The notes below the pieces were generated by a model, which saw only the letters and a list, made by a program, of their open reading frames with translations, was not told the origin of the DNA and searched no databases. A DNA stretch of 64,000 nt from Kitasatospora albolonga (lineage in GTDB: Bacteria > Actinomycetota > Actinomycetes > Streptomycetales > Streptomycetaceae). The position numbers and the translations under genes were made by a program. The stretch lies in assembly GCA_002082585.1 (NCBI GenBank), contig CP020563.1:4334001-4398000 (forward strand). Reading direction: 5' to 3'. Position 1 is the stretch's first letter. Every line of letters begins with the position of its first letter. Shown one piece after another: positions 1 through 10,333 of this stretch.

Positions 1-1630
1 ACATGTTGGATTCCTGGGCGGTGATGCCGAGGAACACCTGGGCCGGGATGCGGCCGCCGCCGTTCAGCGAGGTGAGGCCACCGGCCAGGGCCTGGGGCGA
101 GTAGGCGCCCATGCCCATGTTCTTCCAGTTGGCGGCCCGCCGGACGTGCTGGTCGAGGGTGCCCTCGATCGAGCGGTTGACGGCCCACTCGATCTGGCGG
201 GGCTTGGGCTGGAACGCCTGCTTCTGCGGGTTGCCGCGCTCGACGGAGCAGGTGCGGACGGACTCCGGCTCGGCGATGGAGGTCGATGCCACGGAGACCC
301 CGCCCGCCTTGGCCTTCGGGGCGGCCCCGGCCTTGCCCTCCTGCGCGGACGAGGCGCCGGAGCGGTCGAGGGCCGGTGAGCTCGCGGAGCCCTGGGCCGG
401 GTCGCCGAGGCCGCCGTCCGGGGCGGCCTCCATCACCGGCTTGCTGCCCGTGGGCAGGTGGTGCAGCCGGATCTTGGCGGTGCGGGCGGTGTCGTACTCC
501 TCGGCGCGGATGCGGTGGTTCTTGCCGTCCGCCCAGCCCGAGTTGACCGCGGCGCGGCCGGTGGTGGAGAGGGTGGCGTCCTTGTCGATGCCACCGGGGT
601 TGCGGATGGCCGAGGGCAGGGCGGCGACGGTCTTCGCCTTGCCGGTGACGAAGGCGGTGCCGTCGGCCGTACGGGCGAGGTCGAAGTCGGTGAGCCCGCC
701 CTCGGCGAGGGTGGTGGCCCTGCCGCCGGAGGGGGCCAGGTACTTCACCTTCGCGGTCGACACGTTGCCGGACCGCTGCCGGTCGAGGTAGGCGAGGCCG
801 CCGTCCCGGGTGACCGACAGGCTGAAGGGCACGTTGTCCGTGGCGGCCAGGTGCTCGGTGGTGCCGTTCGTCCGCACCCGGACGATCGAGTTGCCCGCCG
901 CCGCGGCGATGCCCTGCCGGGTGGGCACGGCGGAGGTGATCTGGCCCTTGAGCTTGACCGGGGCCGAGGTCCGGCCCGTCCGTACGTCGACGGAGATCAG
1001 CCGGGTCTCGTTCGTGCCGGGCGAGGTCTTCTCGTCGGAGAACTGCGAGAGGACAGCCTTCTCGCCCTCACCGCAGCCCGGCGAGAAGTAGGCGAGGCTC
1101 GCCTGGTGGGGGAGTTTGACGACCTTGCCCGTGGTGAGGTCGACGGTCGCCGTGAAGGCGCCGCGGGCCATCAGGTCCGGCTTGTTGGTGAAAGTACGGG
1201 GGGCGTAGGCGACCAGCGCGCGGTCACCGGACTCGGTGACACAGGCGTTGCCGATCCAGGTGTCGGTGTCCGGGAAGCCCGGTTCCCGGAGGGTGGCGGC
1301 GGTCTTCCACGCGTAACCGGCGGACTCGTCGGCGATCAGCAGGTGGAAACCGGTGGCGTCACCGGTGGTGGTCCAGGCCGTGTCCCGGGACGTGGCGTGG
1401 CCGGAGCCGAGGACCTTGGCCCGCTGTTCGGCGGGGACGCGGTCCTTGTTCCCCGCGTCGTCCTCGGGCGCGGCGGGCTGCGGGGGGCTGGTCCAGCCGG
1501 AGGCACGGGCCTCGGCGGGATCGGGGGGAGTGGTTGCCGTGGCCTGCGTGACGGTGCCGAATACCACCGCCGAGGCGATGGCACAGGACACCGGGACACG
1601 CGCGGCCCGGAGAACGCGACGTAGGCGCAT
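1..1630 (-). CDS. N-terminal part of a large secreted protein (partial)
   Basis: The reading frame starts with ATG at 1630 behind a good ribosome site (AAGGAAAG) and runs off the left edge, so only about 543 residues are visible. Residues 1-33 form a Sec-type signal: basic MRLRRVLR, a hydrophobic core, then TQATA. The next 350 residues look like a beta-propeller-type sensor region, with repeated segments such as YFSPGCGEG and GLTDFDLA, followed by an Ala/Gly-rich linker. The last visible part reads GRIPAQVFLGITAQESNM, which resembles the start of a lytic-transglycosylase-like region. I recognise this layout from very large secreted streptomycete proteins annotated as golvesin C-terminal-like domain proteins. 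Function is unknown. It is transcribed away from the clavam genes and probably does not belong to them. Confidence 0.75.
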   Translation of the reverse strand, partial: MRLRRVLRAARVPVSCAIASAVVFGTVTQATATTPPDPAEARASGWTSPPQPAAPEDDAGNKDRVPAEQRAKVLGSGHATSRDTAWTTTGDATGFHLLIADESAGYAWKTAATLREPGFPDTDTWIGNACVTESGDRALVAYAPRTFTNKPDLMARGAFTATVDLTTGKVVKLPHQASLAYFSPGCGEGEKAVLSQFSDEKTSPGTNETRLISVDVRTGRTSAPVKLKGQITSAVPTRQGIAAAAGNSIVRVRTNGTTEHLAATDNVPFSLSVTRDGGLAYLDRQRSGNVSTAKVKYLAPSGGRATTLAEGGLTDFDLARTADGTAFVTGKAKTVAALPSAIRNPGGIDKDATLSTTGRAAVNSGWADGKNHRIRAEEYDTARTAKIRLHHLPTGSKPVMEAAPDGGLGDPAQGSASSPALDRSGASSAQEGKAGAAPKAKAGGVSVASTSIAEPESVRTCSVERGNPQKQAFQPKPRQIEWAVNRSIEGTLDQHVRRAANWKNMGMGAYSPQALAGGLTSLNGGGRIPAQVFLGITAQESNM

Positions 1631-1853
1631 GAAGAACTTTCCTTGTCGTGGTCAACAGAGGGAGTCCGCCGGACGGGACGCCGCAAGGAACGCGCCTCTG
1701 GTCCACGGACGGCCCCACGGTAAAATCGCGCGCTCTTTGCCCGGTCTCCGCACGCTCTTGCGCCGCCGGGCGCGGTGGGCCCCCGCCGCGACGGCCCCGT
1801 GCGGGGCCGGGGCGGGAAGAGGTCCACGCAGGTGATGGAGTGTCAGGGAGGTT

Positions 1854-3122
1854 TCAGGCGGGCGGTGTTCGGGTGGACACCCCGCCCGGCCGGGTCCGGG
1901 TCCCCGCGCCACCCGGCCCGTCGTCCGGCCCCTCGTCCGGTCCGCCGCCGGGTCCGTCGTCCGCCTTGAGGCGTACGAGGACGAGCCAGACGAACGCGCA
2001 CGCCGTACCGGCCAGGACGGTCACCGTCATGGGCCCCACCGTGCGGGCCCCGGCCGAGGCCAGGGCCGCGCCGAGCGGGATCATGCCCCACACCAGGAAG
2101 CGCATGGTCGCGTTGACCCGGCCCAGGAGCGCGGGAGGGGTGATCTCCTGACGCAGCGACAGCTGGGTGACGTTGTACATGACGGCGGAGGCGCCCACCC
2201 CGAAGAGGGCGACCCCGGTGACCCAGAGCGGTACCCGCCCGGTGAGCCCGGCGAGCACGGTGAAGGGCGCCGGTACGGCCAGGGCCGTGGTGATCGCCCG
2301 GGACCGCCCGAGCCGGACGGCGAACCGCTTGACGACGGTCGCCCCGAACACCCCGCCCGCGCCGAAGCAGGCGATCACGACGCCCGCCGCGGCCTCCCCG
2401 GCCCCGCGGCTGAGCATGATCGCGAGGAGCAGGGAGACGGTCGCCGACCAGGCGAGGTTGAACAGGCCGGTGGCGACGCCGATACGGAGCAGCACCCGGC
2501 GGCCCGCGATGAACCGGACGCCCTCGGCCACATCGGCGTACACCCCGCGTCCCGGTGCCCGGGGCATGCGCACCCGGACGCCGAGGAGGCAGACCGCGGA
2601 GACGACGAACGCCCCGCCCGCGAGCCAGAACCCGACGGGCGCGGCCACGATCGCGAGGGCGCCCGCGATCACCGGCCCGGCGACGGTGGCGGCCGATTCG
2701 ACGCCCATCATCCAGGCGTTGCCGGACACCACCTTTTCCTTGGCGACGAGGGAGGGGAGAACGGTCTGGGCGGAGACGTCGAAGAAGACGGAGGTGACCC
2801 CGGCGACGAGCGCCGCCGCGTAGAGGTGCTCCATCCGCAGCGTCCCCAGGGCCCACACGAGTGCGAGGCCGAGGAAGACGGCGGCCCGTACGGCGTCGGC
2901 GGTGACCATGACGAGCGTCTTGTGCCACCGGTCCACCCAGGCCCCGGCGGGCAGCCCGACCAGCAGGAAGCCGGCGGTCTGGAGGCCCATGAGGAGGGCC
3001 GCGTCCGCCGCCGACGCGCCCACGACGGTGAGGGCGGTCAGCGGGAAGACGGTATGGGCGACGCGGAACCCGAGGTGGGAGCAGAGATGGGAGACGACGA
3101 GCCGGACGAAGGAACCGTTCAC
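1854..3122 (-). CDS. MFS exporter (MFS_3/EntS-type), last gene of the leftward clavam-locus operon
   Basis: A 422-residue protein with about 12 hydrophobic segments, typical of 12-TM major facilitator drug and siderophore exporters. The loop after helix 2 contains GAWVDRWHK, matching the MFS signature GxxxDRxxRR/K. The C-terminal tail is a hydrophilic Gly/Pro/Asp run. I chose GTG 3122 because it makes a GTGA overlap with the stop of the GNAT gene (3119-3121); an in-frame GTG at 3140 is the alternative. As the fourth gene of a coupled operon (acyltransferase, peptide-binding protein, tandem GNAT, exporter) divergent from clavam biosynthesis genes, it is the best candidate for exporting the product. 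In the clavulanic acid cluster the comparable place is held by a different transporter family, so the export role is inference. Confidence 0.85.
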   Translation of the reverse strand: MNGSFVRLVVSHLCSHLGFRVAHTVFPLTALTVVGASAADAALLMGLQTAGFLLVGLPAGAWVDRWHKTLVMVTADAVRAAVFLGLALVWALGTLRMEHLYAAALVAGVTSVFFDVSAQTVLPSLVAKEKVVSGNAWMMGVESAATVAGPVIAGALAIVAAPVGFWLAGGAFVVSAVCLLGVRVRMPRAPGRGVYADVAEGVRFIAGRRVLLRIGVATGLFNLAWSATVSLLLAIMLSRGAGEAAAGVVIACFGAGGVFGATVVKRFAVRLGRSRAITTALAVPAPFTVLAGLTGRVPLWVTGVALFGVGASAVMYNVTQLSLRQEITPPALLGRVNATMRFLVWGMIPLGAALASAGARTVGPMTVTVLAGTACAFVWLVLVRLKADDGPGGGPDEGPDDGPGGAGTRTRPGGVSTRTPPA

Positions 3123-4207
3123 CGAACGGAGGTTTCCCACATATGGCGGGCGCCTGCCTCGCGGAACCCGAAGTCGGCGTTGACGCGCCGCATGTGGACG
3201 TTGGCCTCCGCGTTCCAGCTGTCGACGTGCGTGAGTCCGGGTTCGGCGGCGCGGCAGTGGGCGAGGTTCAGCGCCTTCACGAGCCGTCCGAGGTCACGGC
3301 CCCGGTAGGCGGGGTCGACGACGGTGACGGCCTGGAGGGCGTTGTCCGGGTTGGCCGTCGTCATCGAGAGCGCGGTCCAGGCGACCATCCGGCCGGTGGC
3401 GCCGTCGAGGATGCCGCACTGGTGGGCGCGGCGGCCGCGGGCGATCCGCATCCGCTCGAAGTCCCGGATACGGGAGATGTGTGCGGGCTGCGGCTCCCAG
3501 CCCAGGTCCCCGGTGGGGGCGTCCTGGCTGAGGGTGGACTCCAGGCGCGCGGCCTCGTGGACGAGGTCGTCGGGGACCGTGGAGCCCCAGTGACGGACGG
3601 TCAGCCCGTCGGGCGCGGGCCACGGGGCGGGCGCGTCCGTGACGGCCAGGCGGAGGTGGGTGAGGCGCATGATCTCGCGGGCGCCGAGGGCGGCCGCGAT
3701 GGCGGAGGCCGCACCGCCGTCCCCGGAGCCGCCGACTCCGGAACTGCCGGTTCCGCTGCCCCCGGAGCCGTCCTCGGAGCCGTCCCCGCCTTCCCCTGAG
3801 CCGTCGGACCCGGAGGACCCGGCCCCCCCGGAGTCGCTGACCAGGACGAGCCGCGAGCGTCCCCGGGCGGCGGCCCGTTCCCGGGCGAAGGCGACCGCGT
3901 GGCGGCCATGGCCGCGTCGGCGGAAGGCGGGGTGGACGACGAGGACGGGTGCCATGCAGGTGTCGAGGTTCTCCTCGACGGGGAACTCCAGCCGGATCGA
4001 GACGACGCAGCGCAGCTCCTCGTCGTACCCGGCCCACTCCTCGGTGACCGTGGCGGGCGGCGCGACCCGTACGGAACCGTCGAAGTCCGCCCGGCACGGT
4101 GGCGGGAGCTGCGGGGCGTCCGTCTTGTGCGCGAGGACGCGCAGGTCGAACACGTCGTCCCCGGCCCGCACGTCGTCGGGTCCCACGGGGGTGAAGGTCG
4201 GGCTCAC
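3119..4207 (-). CDS. Tandem-GNAT acetyltransferase, Orf14-like
   Basis: A 362-residue protein with two GNAT domains. Domain 1 (about residues 1-140) has VHPAFRRRGHGRHAV, a clear acetyl-CoA pyrophosphate-binding loop of R/QxxGxG/A type. Domain 2 (about 185-362) has VDPAYRGRDLGRLVK, a degenerate loop in which the second glycine is kept. Between them lies about 45 residues of almost pure Gly/Ser/Asp. The start GTG at 4207 overlaps the stop of the upstream peptide-binding gene (GTGA) and has GGGAG eight bases upstream. The tandem-GNAT architecture next to an oppA gene in a clavam locus matches Orf14 of the clavulanic acid cluster, where acylated clavaminic acid intermediates occur. Likely role: acetyl transfer on an N-acyl or peptidyl clavam. 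The substrate is inferred from context only. Confidence 0.82.
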   Translation of the reverse strand: MSPTFTPVGPDDVRAGDDVFDLRVLAHKTDAPQLPPPCRADFDGSVRVAPPATVTEEWAGYDEELRCVVSIRLEFPVEENLDTCMAPVLVVHPAFRRRGHGRHAVAFARERAAARGRSRLVLVSDSGGAGSSGSDGSGEGGDGSEDGSGGSGTGSSGVGGSGDGGAASAIAAALGAREIMRLTHLRLAVTDAPAPWPAPDGLTVRHWGSTVPDDLVHEAARLESTLSQDAPTGDLGWEPQPAHISRIRDFERMRIARGRRAHQCGILDGATGRMVAWTALSMTTANPDNALQAVTVVDPAYRGRDLGRLVKALNLAHCRAAEPGLTHVDSWNAEANVHMRRVNADFGFREAGARHMWETSVR

Positions 4208-5832
4208 TCGGCAACTCCCATCGCCTGGATGTCGTACAGACCGAAGGCCGGGTGGACGTACACGTTCGTGACGTCCGGGCTCCGGTAGTGCAGGGTGCGG
4301 TCGTGGGCCATCGGCAGGATCACGGCGCGGTCCATCACGGTCTCCTCCACCCGCCGCCAGAGCCGGGCGCGGTGGCCGGGGTCGCGGGCCGAGGTGGCCT
4401 CGTCGATCAGCTCGCGGACGACCGGGTCGTCGAGCTCGGCGAAGTTGAAGTTCCCCCCGGCCTCCTTGATCTGGCGGCCGTCGACCAGCGGGGCGAGGAA
4501 GCCGTACTCGGTGGGGTAGTCGGCGCCCCAGTCGGTGATGCCGAGACCGAGGCCGAGCTTGCGGACGGTGGCCGGGCTGCCGAGGCCCTCGCGGTAGTAC
4601 GAGGCGGTGTCGAGGACCTCGACGGCGGCGTCGATCCCGACCCGGGCGAGGCTCGTGGCGAGGGTGCGGGCGACAAGTTCGAACTTCCCCGGCTGGGTGC
4701 CGATGACGGTGGAGAAGCCGTCGGGCAGCCCGGCGGCGGCGAGTTCGGCGCGGGCCGCGTCGAGGTCGCCGGTCAGACCGGGCCCGGAGGGGTAGCGGTC
4801 GGAGCCGGTGTACGCGGTGAGGTTGGGCGGGAAGAGCGAGGTGGCGAGGGTACCGCCGACACCGTCGCCGCCCCGGGCCTCCAGCAGGGCCGCCTTGTCG
4901 GCCGCGAGGAAGACGGCCCGCCGGGCGTGCACGTTGTCGAAGGGCGGGACGGCGGTCTGCACGGTGACGTACTGGAGGAAGCCGGTGGCCGGGTTGTCGG
5001 CGCGGGCCCGGAGCGTCTCGTCGGCGAGGATGCGGTCCCGGCCGGTGTGCTGGATGCCCCGGCCCTCGGCGTCCACGTGGAACTCGCCCGCCAGCAGCCG
5101 CCGGTCCAGCTCGTCGACCTCCACCCCGAAGTCGACCGTCAGCTCGTCGAAGAGGGCGGGCCGCACCGGGTCGGAGTCCCGGTCCCACCAGCGGCTGCGG
5201 GTGAGGTGCAGCCGGGTGCCGGGCTCGTAGCGGGCGATGCGGTACGGCCCCGAGCAGACCGGCCCCTGCCCGTACCGCCCCCGCCGGTCCTGGTGGGCCG
5301 GGACCGGCGCGGTGTTCGGCTGGGCCATCAGGAAGTCGAAGTCGGCGAAGGGGCGCCTCAGCCGGAACACGAGGGTGTGGTCGTCCGGGCAGCTGATGGC
5401 CGGGCAGCGTCCGCCGCCGTCGTACGGGCCCTGGTAGCCGCCGTGGTCGAGGAGGTCCAGGAGGTAGGTGGGGCCGCCGGGCAACTCGGCCTGGGCGAAG
5501 ACCCGTTCGATGCCGTAGGCGATGTCCCGGGCGAAGATCTCCACACCCGTCTCGTACCGTACGCCGGGACGGATGCGGTACGTCCAGGTGAGCCCGGAGT
5601 CGGACACCTCCCCCGGGCCCGTCGCCAGGTCCGGTACGACGCGCGCCTCGGCGGGGTCGCTCGCGAACGCCATCAGGGTGCGGTGCATGGCGCGTTGCAG
5701 CAGCCAGGACCACACGTAGTAGGTGCGTGCCGGGTCCAGGGAGTCCACGTCGGCCGAGGCGACCGTGCGCAGCCGTCCGCCCCGTACGGCCGAGGGGTTC
5801 CACACACGGCCGACCGCTGCGTTCCACACCAC
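4204..5832 (-). CDS. OppA/DppA-family peptide-binding protein without a signal peptide
   Basis: A 542-residue family 5 extracellular solute-binding protein (SBP_bac_5). Family hallmarks include SLDPARTYY near the N-terminus, GLTWTYRIRPGVRYE, RDIAYGIERVF, CSGPYRIARYEPG and ITDWGADYPTEY. Two such proteins, OppA1 and OppA2, are needed for clavulanic acid formation, and OppA2 lies beside Orf14 there. The start GTG 5832 is firm: AAGGAG lies five bases upstream and the codon shares one base with the stop of the preceding gene. From this start the protein begins MVWNAAVGRVWN and goes straight into the mature fold, with no lipobox or Sec/Tat signal. That is unusual for this family and suggests a cytoplasmic ligand-binding or carrier role. 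No cognate ABC permease or ATPase is encoded nearby. Confidence 0.88.
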   Translation of the reverse strand: MVWNAAVGRVWNPSAVRGGRLRTVASADVDSLDPARTYYVWSWLLQRAMHRTLMAFASDPAEARVVPDLATGPGEVSDSGLTWTYRIRPGVRYETGVEIFARDIAYGIERVFAQAELPGGPTYLLDLLDHGGYQGPYDGGGRCPAISCPDDHTLVFRLRRPFADFDFLMAQPNTAPVPAHQDRRGRYGQGPVCSGPYRIARYEPGTRLHLTRSRWWDRDSDPVRPALFDELTVDFGVEVDELDRRLLAGEFHVDAEGRGIQHTGRDRILADETLRARADNPATGFLQYVTVQTAVPPFDNVHARRAVFLAADKAALLEARGGDGVGGTLATSLFPPNLTAYTGSDRYPSGPGLTGDLDAARAELAAAGLPDGFSTVIGTQPGKFELVARTLATSLARVGIDAAVEVLDTASYYREGLGSPATVRKLGLGLGITDWGADYPTEYGFLAPLVDGRQIKEAGGNFNFAELDDPVVRELIDEATSARDPGHRARLWRRVEETVMDRAVILPMAHDRTLHYRSPDVTNVYVHPAFGLYDIQAMGVAE

Positions 5833-6914
5833 TAGAGCTCCTTGACGTAGAGGTACTGACGGGACAGGACGCAGCCGCGCGAGACCTTGGCCTCGGTCGA
5901 CCCGATCCCGTAGTGCACCCTGCTCACTCCGTGCGCGGGGGCTTCGTCGGCGAGGGTGTAGTAGAGCAGTTCGTAGTAGAGGGGCAGCTTGCCCTGGGCC
6001 TCGTAGTCGAAGCCCGCCCGGTGCGCGAACCAGTCCGACCCGTGGGAGAGGACGAGACCGAAGCCGATGATCCGGCCCTCCAGCACGGCCCTGGAGACCA
6101 GGGCCTTCTCGCCGAGGTGGTGGAAGGCGGCGTCCAGGACGGCCTCCGACCTCTTCGGGTCCCAGCCCGTCATGCCGTACTTGCCGAACAGCTCGGTCTC
6201 CAGGGCGGCCAGGCGCGGCACGTCCTCAAGGCGCAGGGGGGCCAGGTCGATCTCGACGGGGGACGCCTCGATGTGCCTGCGCTCGGAGCGCACCCGCCGC
6301 GAGCGGCGGGACGGCAGGCTCATGGCGTACTCCGTGAACCCCTTGCCGGGATGGGTGAGGGTGGCGAACTCGCCGGAGACGCACCGGCGGTAGCCGCGCT
6401 CCTCCAGGACCCCGCGCACCAGGGTGTCGGAAGCGTCGACGTACGGCAGGGCCGCCGAGCGGCAGCCCTCGGCGACCGCCTGCTCCTCGACGCGGGCCAG
6501 CAGCGCGTGCACGGTTCCGGGTCCGGCCCCGGGGCCGGTGAGGAGCCGGGTGCGGCCCAGGTGCCGGCCGCCCGCCATCATCGAGGGCATCAGCGCGTCC
6601 AGGGCGGCATCGCCGCCGAGCTCCTCGGTCAGCCCGGCCGCGCCGTCCATGCTCTCCCCGGCGGCGTGCCGCAGCAGCAGGTCCGTGCGGCCGAGGGCCC
6701 AGGGCGAGCGGTCGGTGGCCAGGACCACCGGCACGGCCGCGAGCGGCCGTTCGCCGTCGTGGGCCGTGAAGTACCGCATCCACGCGCCGGCGGAATCGTG
6801 GAGCACCCGCATCCAGGGCGGCGTGAGGAAGAAGTCCTCCGGCCCCAGCAGAGTGTCCCAGCCGGCCGACCGGGCTTCTTCCGGTGTGTTCCAGCGTTCG
6901 ATCTCCACAGTCAC
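5832..6914 (-). CDS. FemAB/GNAT-like acyltransferase, first gene of the leftward operon
   Basis: A protein of about 360 residues resembling the FemAB-like, DUF482-type peptidoglycan/GNAT superfamily. Recognisable parts are FLTPPWMRVL near the N-terminus, WMRYFTAHDG, a middle block YRRCVSGEFATL, the basic RRSRRVRSERR segment, and a C-terminal core ending HYGIGSTEAKVSRG. I favour GTG 6914, with GAAGGA eight bases upstream; ATG 6923 is in frame but sits on top of that ribosome site. It is the promoter-proximal gene of the operon and couples by one shared base into oppA. Its position next to oppA and the tandem GNAT gene corresponds to orf16 of the clavulanic acid cluster, whose loss is reported to leave N-acyl clavaminate intermediates. 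Orthology to Orf16 is a guess from order, not from alignment. Confidence 0.75.
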   Translation of the reverse strand: MTVEIERWNTPEEARSAGWDTLLGPEDFFLTPPWMRVLHDSAGAWMRYFTAHDGERPLAAVPVVLATDRSPWALGRTDLLLRHAAGESMDGAAGLTEELGGDAALDALMPSMMAGGRHLGRTRLLTGPGAGPGTVHALLARVEEQAVAEGCRSAALPYVDASDTLVRGVLEERGYRRCVSGEFATLTHPGKGFTEYAMSLPSRRSRRVRSERRHIEASPVEIDLAPLRLEDVPRLAALETELFGKYGMTGWDPKRSEAVLDAAFHHLGEKALVSRAVLEGRIIGFGLVLSHGSDWFAHRAGFDYEAQGKLPLYYELLYYTLADEAPAHGVSRVHYGIGSTEAKVSRGCVLSRQYLYVKEL

Positions 6915-6937
6915 GGCGGCCATCCTTCGCGCCCCCG

Positions 6938-8808
<1,871 letters not shown>

Positions 8809-8809
8809 T

Positions 8810-10333
8810 ATGTCCGAGCAGCCCTTCCCGGCTGCCTACGGCTTCCTGGCCTCCGCCCGCACGGGCGGGGGCCAGGACCCGGAGGCACCGCGATTCGCCA
8901 CGCGCGGCCGGTACAGCGAGCTCTCCGAGCGGCTGCGCGCCCAGTCCGTCCGCTTCACCCTCGTCCATCCCGGCGACGACACGTCGGGGGCGTACGCGAC
9001 GGGCGCGGACACCCTTGTCGTCCTCGCCGGGGAAATCTACAACCGCGCCGAGATCGACACGGTCCTCGACCGTGCGGCGGCCTCGGACGCCGAGCGGGTC
9101 CTCGGCCTGGTCGAGCGGTACGGACTGCACGCCTTCCGCCTCGTCAACGGCCGCTTCGCCGCGTTTGTCGCCGAGGGCGAGCGCGTCCTGCTCGCCACCG
9201 ACCACTCCGGGTCCGTCCCCCTCTACACCCGCAGGACCGCCGGGCAGGTCCTCGCCGCCACCGAGGCGAAGACCCTGGCGGCACCGCACCAGGGCGACCT
9301 GGGCTTCCCCGCGGGCGGCGCGCGGCGCGTCCGCAGGCTGCCCGGGCTCCACCAGGTGCCCGCCGGATCGGTCCTGGAGATCGACACCGGGCGCGGCACG
9401 GCCGAGACCCACCGCACCTGGGTGCCGCCGGTCTCCCGGCGGATCATGAGCGAGGAGGCGGCGGTCGACGCCGTCCGGCACGCGCTGGAGAAGGCGGTCG
9501 CCCGCAGGCTGGCTCCGGCGGCGCCCCCGCTGGTGGTCCTCTCCGGCGGCATCGACTCCTCCGGTGTCGCGGCGCTCGCCGACGCGGCCGTGCTCGGCCC
9601 GATCGACACCCTGTCCATGGGGACGGACCGTTCGGACGAGTTCCCGCAGGCCCGGGTCGTCGCCGACCACCTGGGCTCCCGGCACCGCGAGATCACCATC
9701 CCCACCTCGGAGCTGCTCGCCCAGCTGCCGCACACTCTTCACGCGGCGGAGTCCCTGGACGCCGAGGTCATCGAGTACCTGCTGCCGCTCACCGCCCTCT
9801 ACCGGCGGCTGGAGGGCCCGGCCCGCCGGGTGCTCACGGGGTACGGGGCGGACATCCCGCTCGGCGGGATGCACCGGGAGGACCGGCTGCCGCAGCTCGA
9901 CACCGCGGTCGCCTTCGACATGGACACCTTCGACGGCCTCAACGAGATGAGCCCGGTCCTGTCGACGGCCTCCGGCCACTGGTCGACCCACCCCTACTGG
10001 GACCGCGAGGTCCTGGAACTGCTCACCGTGCTGGAGGCCGGTCTCAAACGCCGTTACGGGCGGGACAAGTGGGTCCTGCGCGCGGCGATGGGCGACGTCC
10101 TCCCGCAGGAGACCGTCGTCCGGCCGAAGCTCGGCGTCCACGAGGGGTCAGGCACGACCTCCGGGTTCACCCTCCTCGTCCGTGAGGCGGGGGTCCCCGA
10201 GGCGGGCGTCGCCGCCGCCAAGACGGCGGTGGTGGAGGAGCTCTTCGACCGGATCGTGGTGGGCGGCGAGGAGCCGGACCGGGTGGACCTGCCGGAAGTG
10301 GTCGAGAAGGTGGCGAAGGCGGTGAAGGGATGA
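8810..10333 (+). CDS. bls: Beta-lactam synthetase (carboxyethylarginine beta-lactam synthase)
   Basis: A class B asparagine-synthetase-like enzyme that adenylates N2-(2-carboxyethyl)arginine with ATP/Mg and closes the four-membered lactam to deoxyguanidinoproclavaminate. The 507-residue protein lacks the N-terminal catalytic cysteine of true glutamine amidotransferases, as expected for BLS. The PP-loop reads LSGGIDSSG (about residues 243-251). Catalytic residues match the S. clavuligerus enzyme with a constant offset of three: Y345 in TGYGADIPLGG (Y348), E379 in LNEMSP (E382) and K440 in RPKLGVHEGSG (K443). It starts one base after the ceaS stop and overlaps the ATP-grasp gene by ATGA. The preserved dyad and lysine argue for a genuine lactam-forming enzyme rather than an asparagine synthetase. 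Confidence 0.95.
   Translation: MSEQPFPAAYGFLASARTGGGQDPEAPRFATRGRYSELSERLRAQSVRFTLVHPGDDTSGAYATGADTLVVLAGEIYNRAEIDTVLDRAAASDAERVLGLVERYGLHAFRLVNGRFAAFVAEGERVLLATDHSGSVPLYTRRTAGQVLAATEAKTLAAPHQGDLGFPAGGARRVRRLPGLHQVPAGSVLEIDTGRGTAETHRTWVPPVSRRIMSEEAAVDAVRHALEKAVARRLAPAAPPLVVLSGGIDSSGVAALADAAVLGPIDTLSMGTDRSDEFPQARVVADHLGSRHREITIPTSELLAQLPHTLHAAESLDAEVIEYLLPLTALYRRLEGPARRVLTGYGADIPLGGMHREDRLPQLDTAVAFDMDTFDGLNEMSPVLSTASGHWSTHPYWDREVLELLTVLEAGLKRRYGRDKWVLRAAMGDVLPQETVVRPKLGVHEGSGTTSGFTLLVREAGVPEAGVAAAKTAVVEELFDRIVVGGEEPDRVDLPEVVEKVAKAVKG

Noticed and set aside
4252..5835. A long open frame on the opposite strand of oppA.
   Set aside because: Antisense frames of this length are common in high-GC DNA; composition is Gly/Val/Arg/Pro-rich and shows no domain, whereas the minus strand encodes a full SBP_bac_5 protein.
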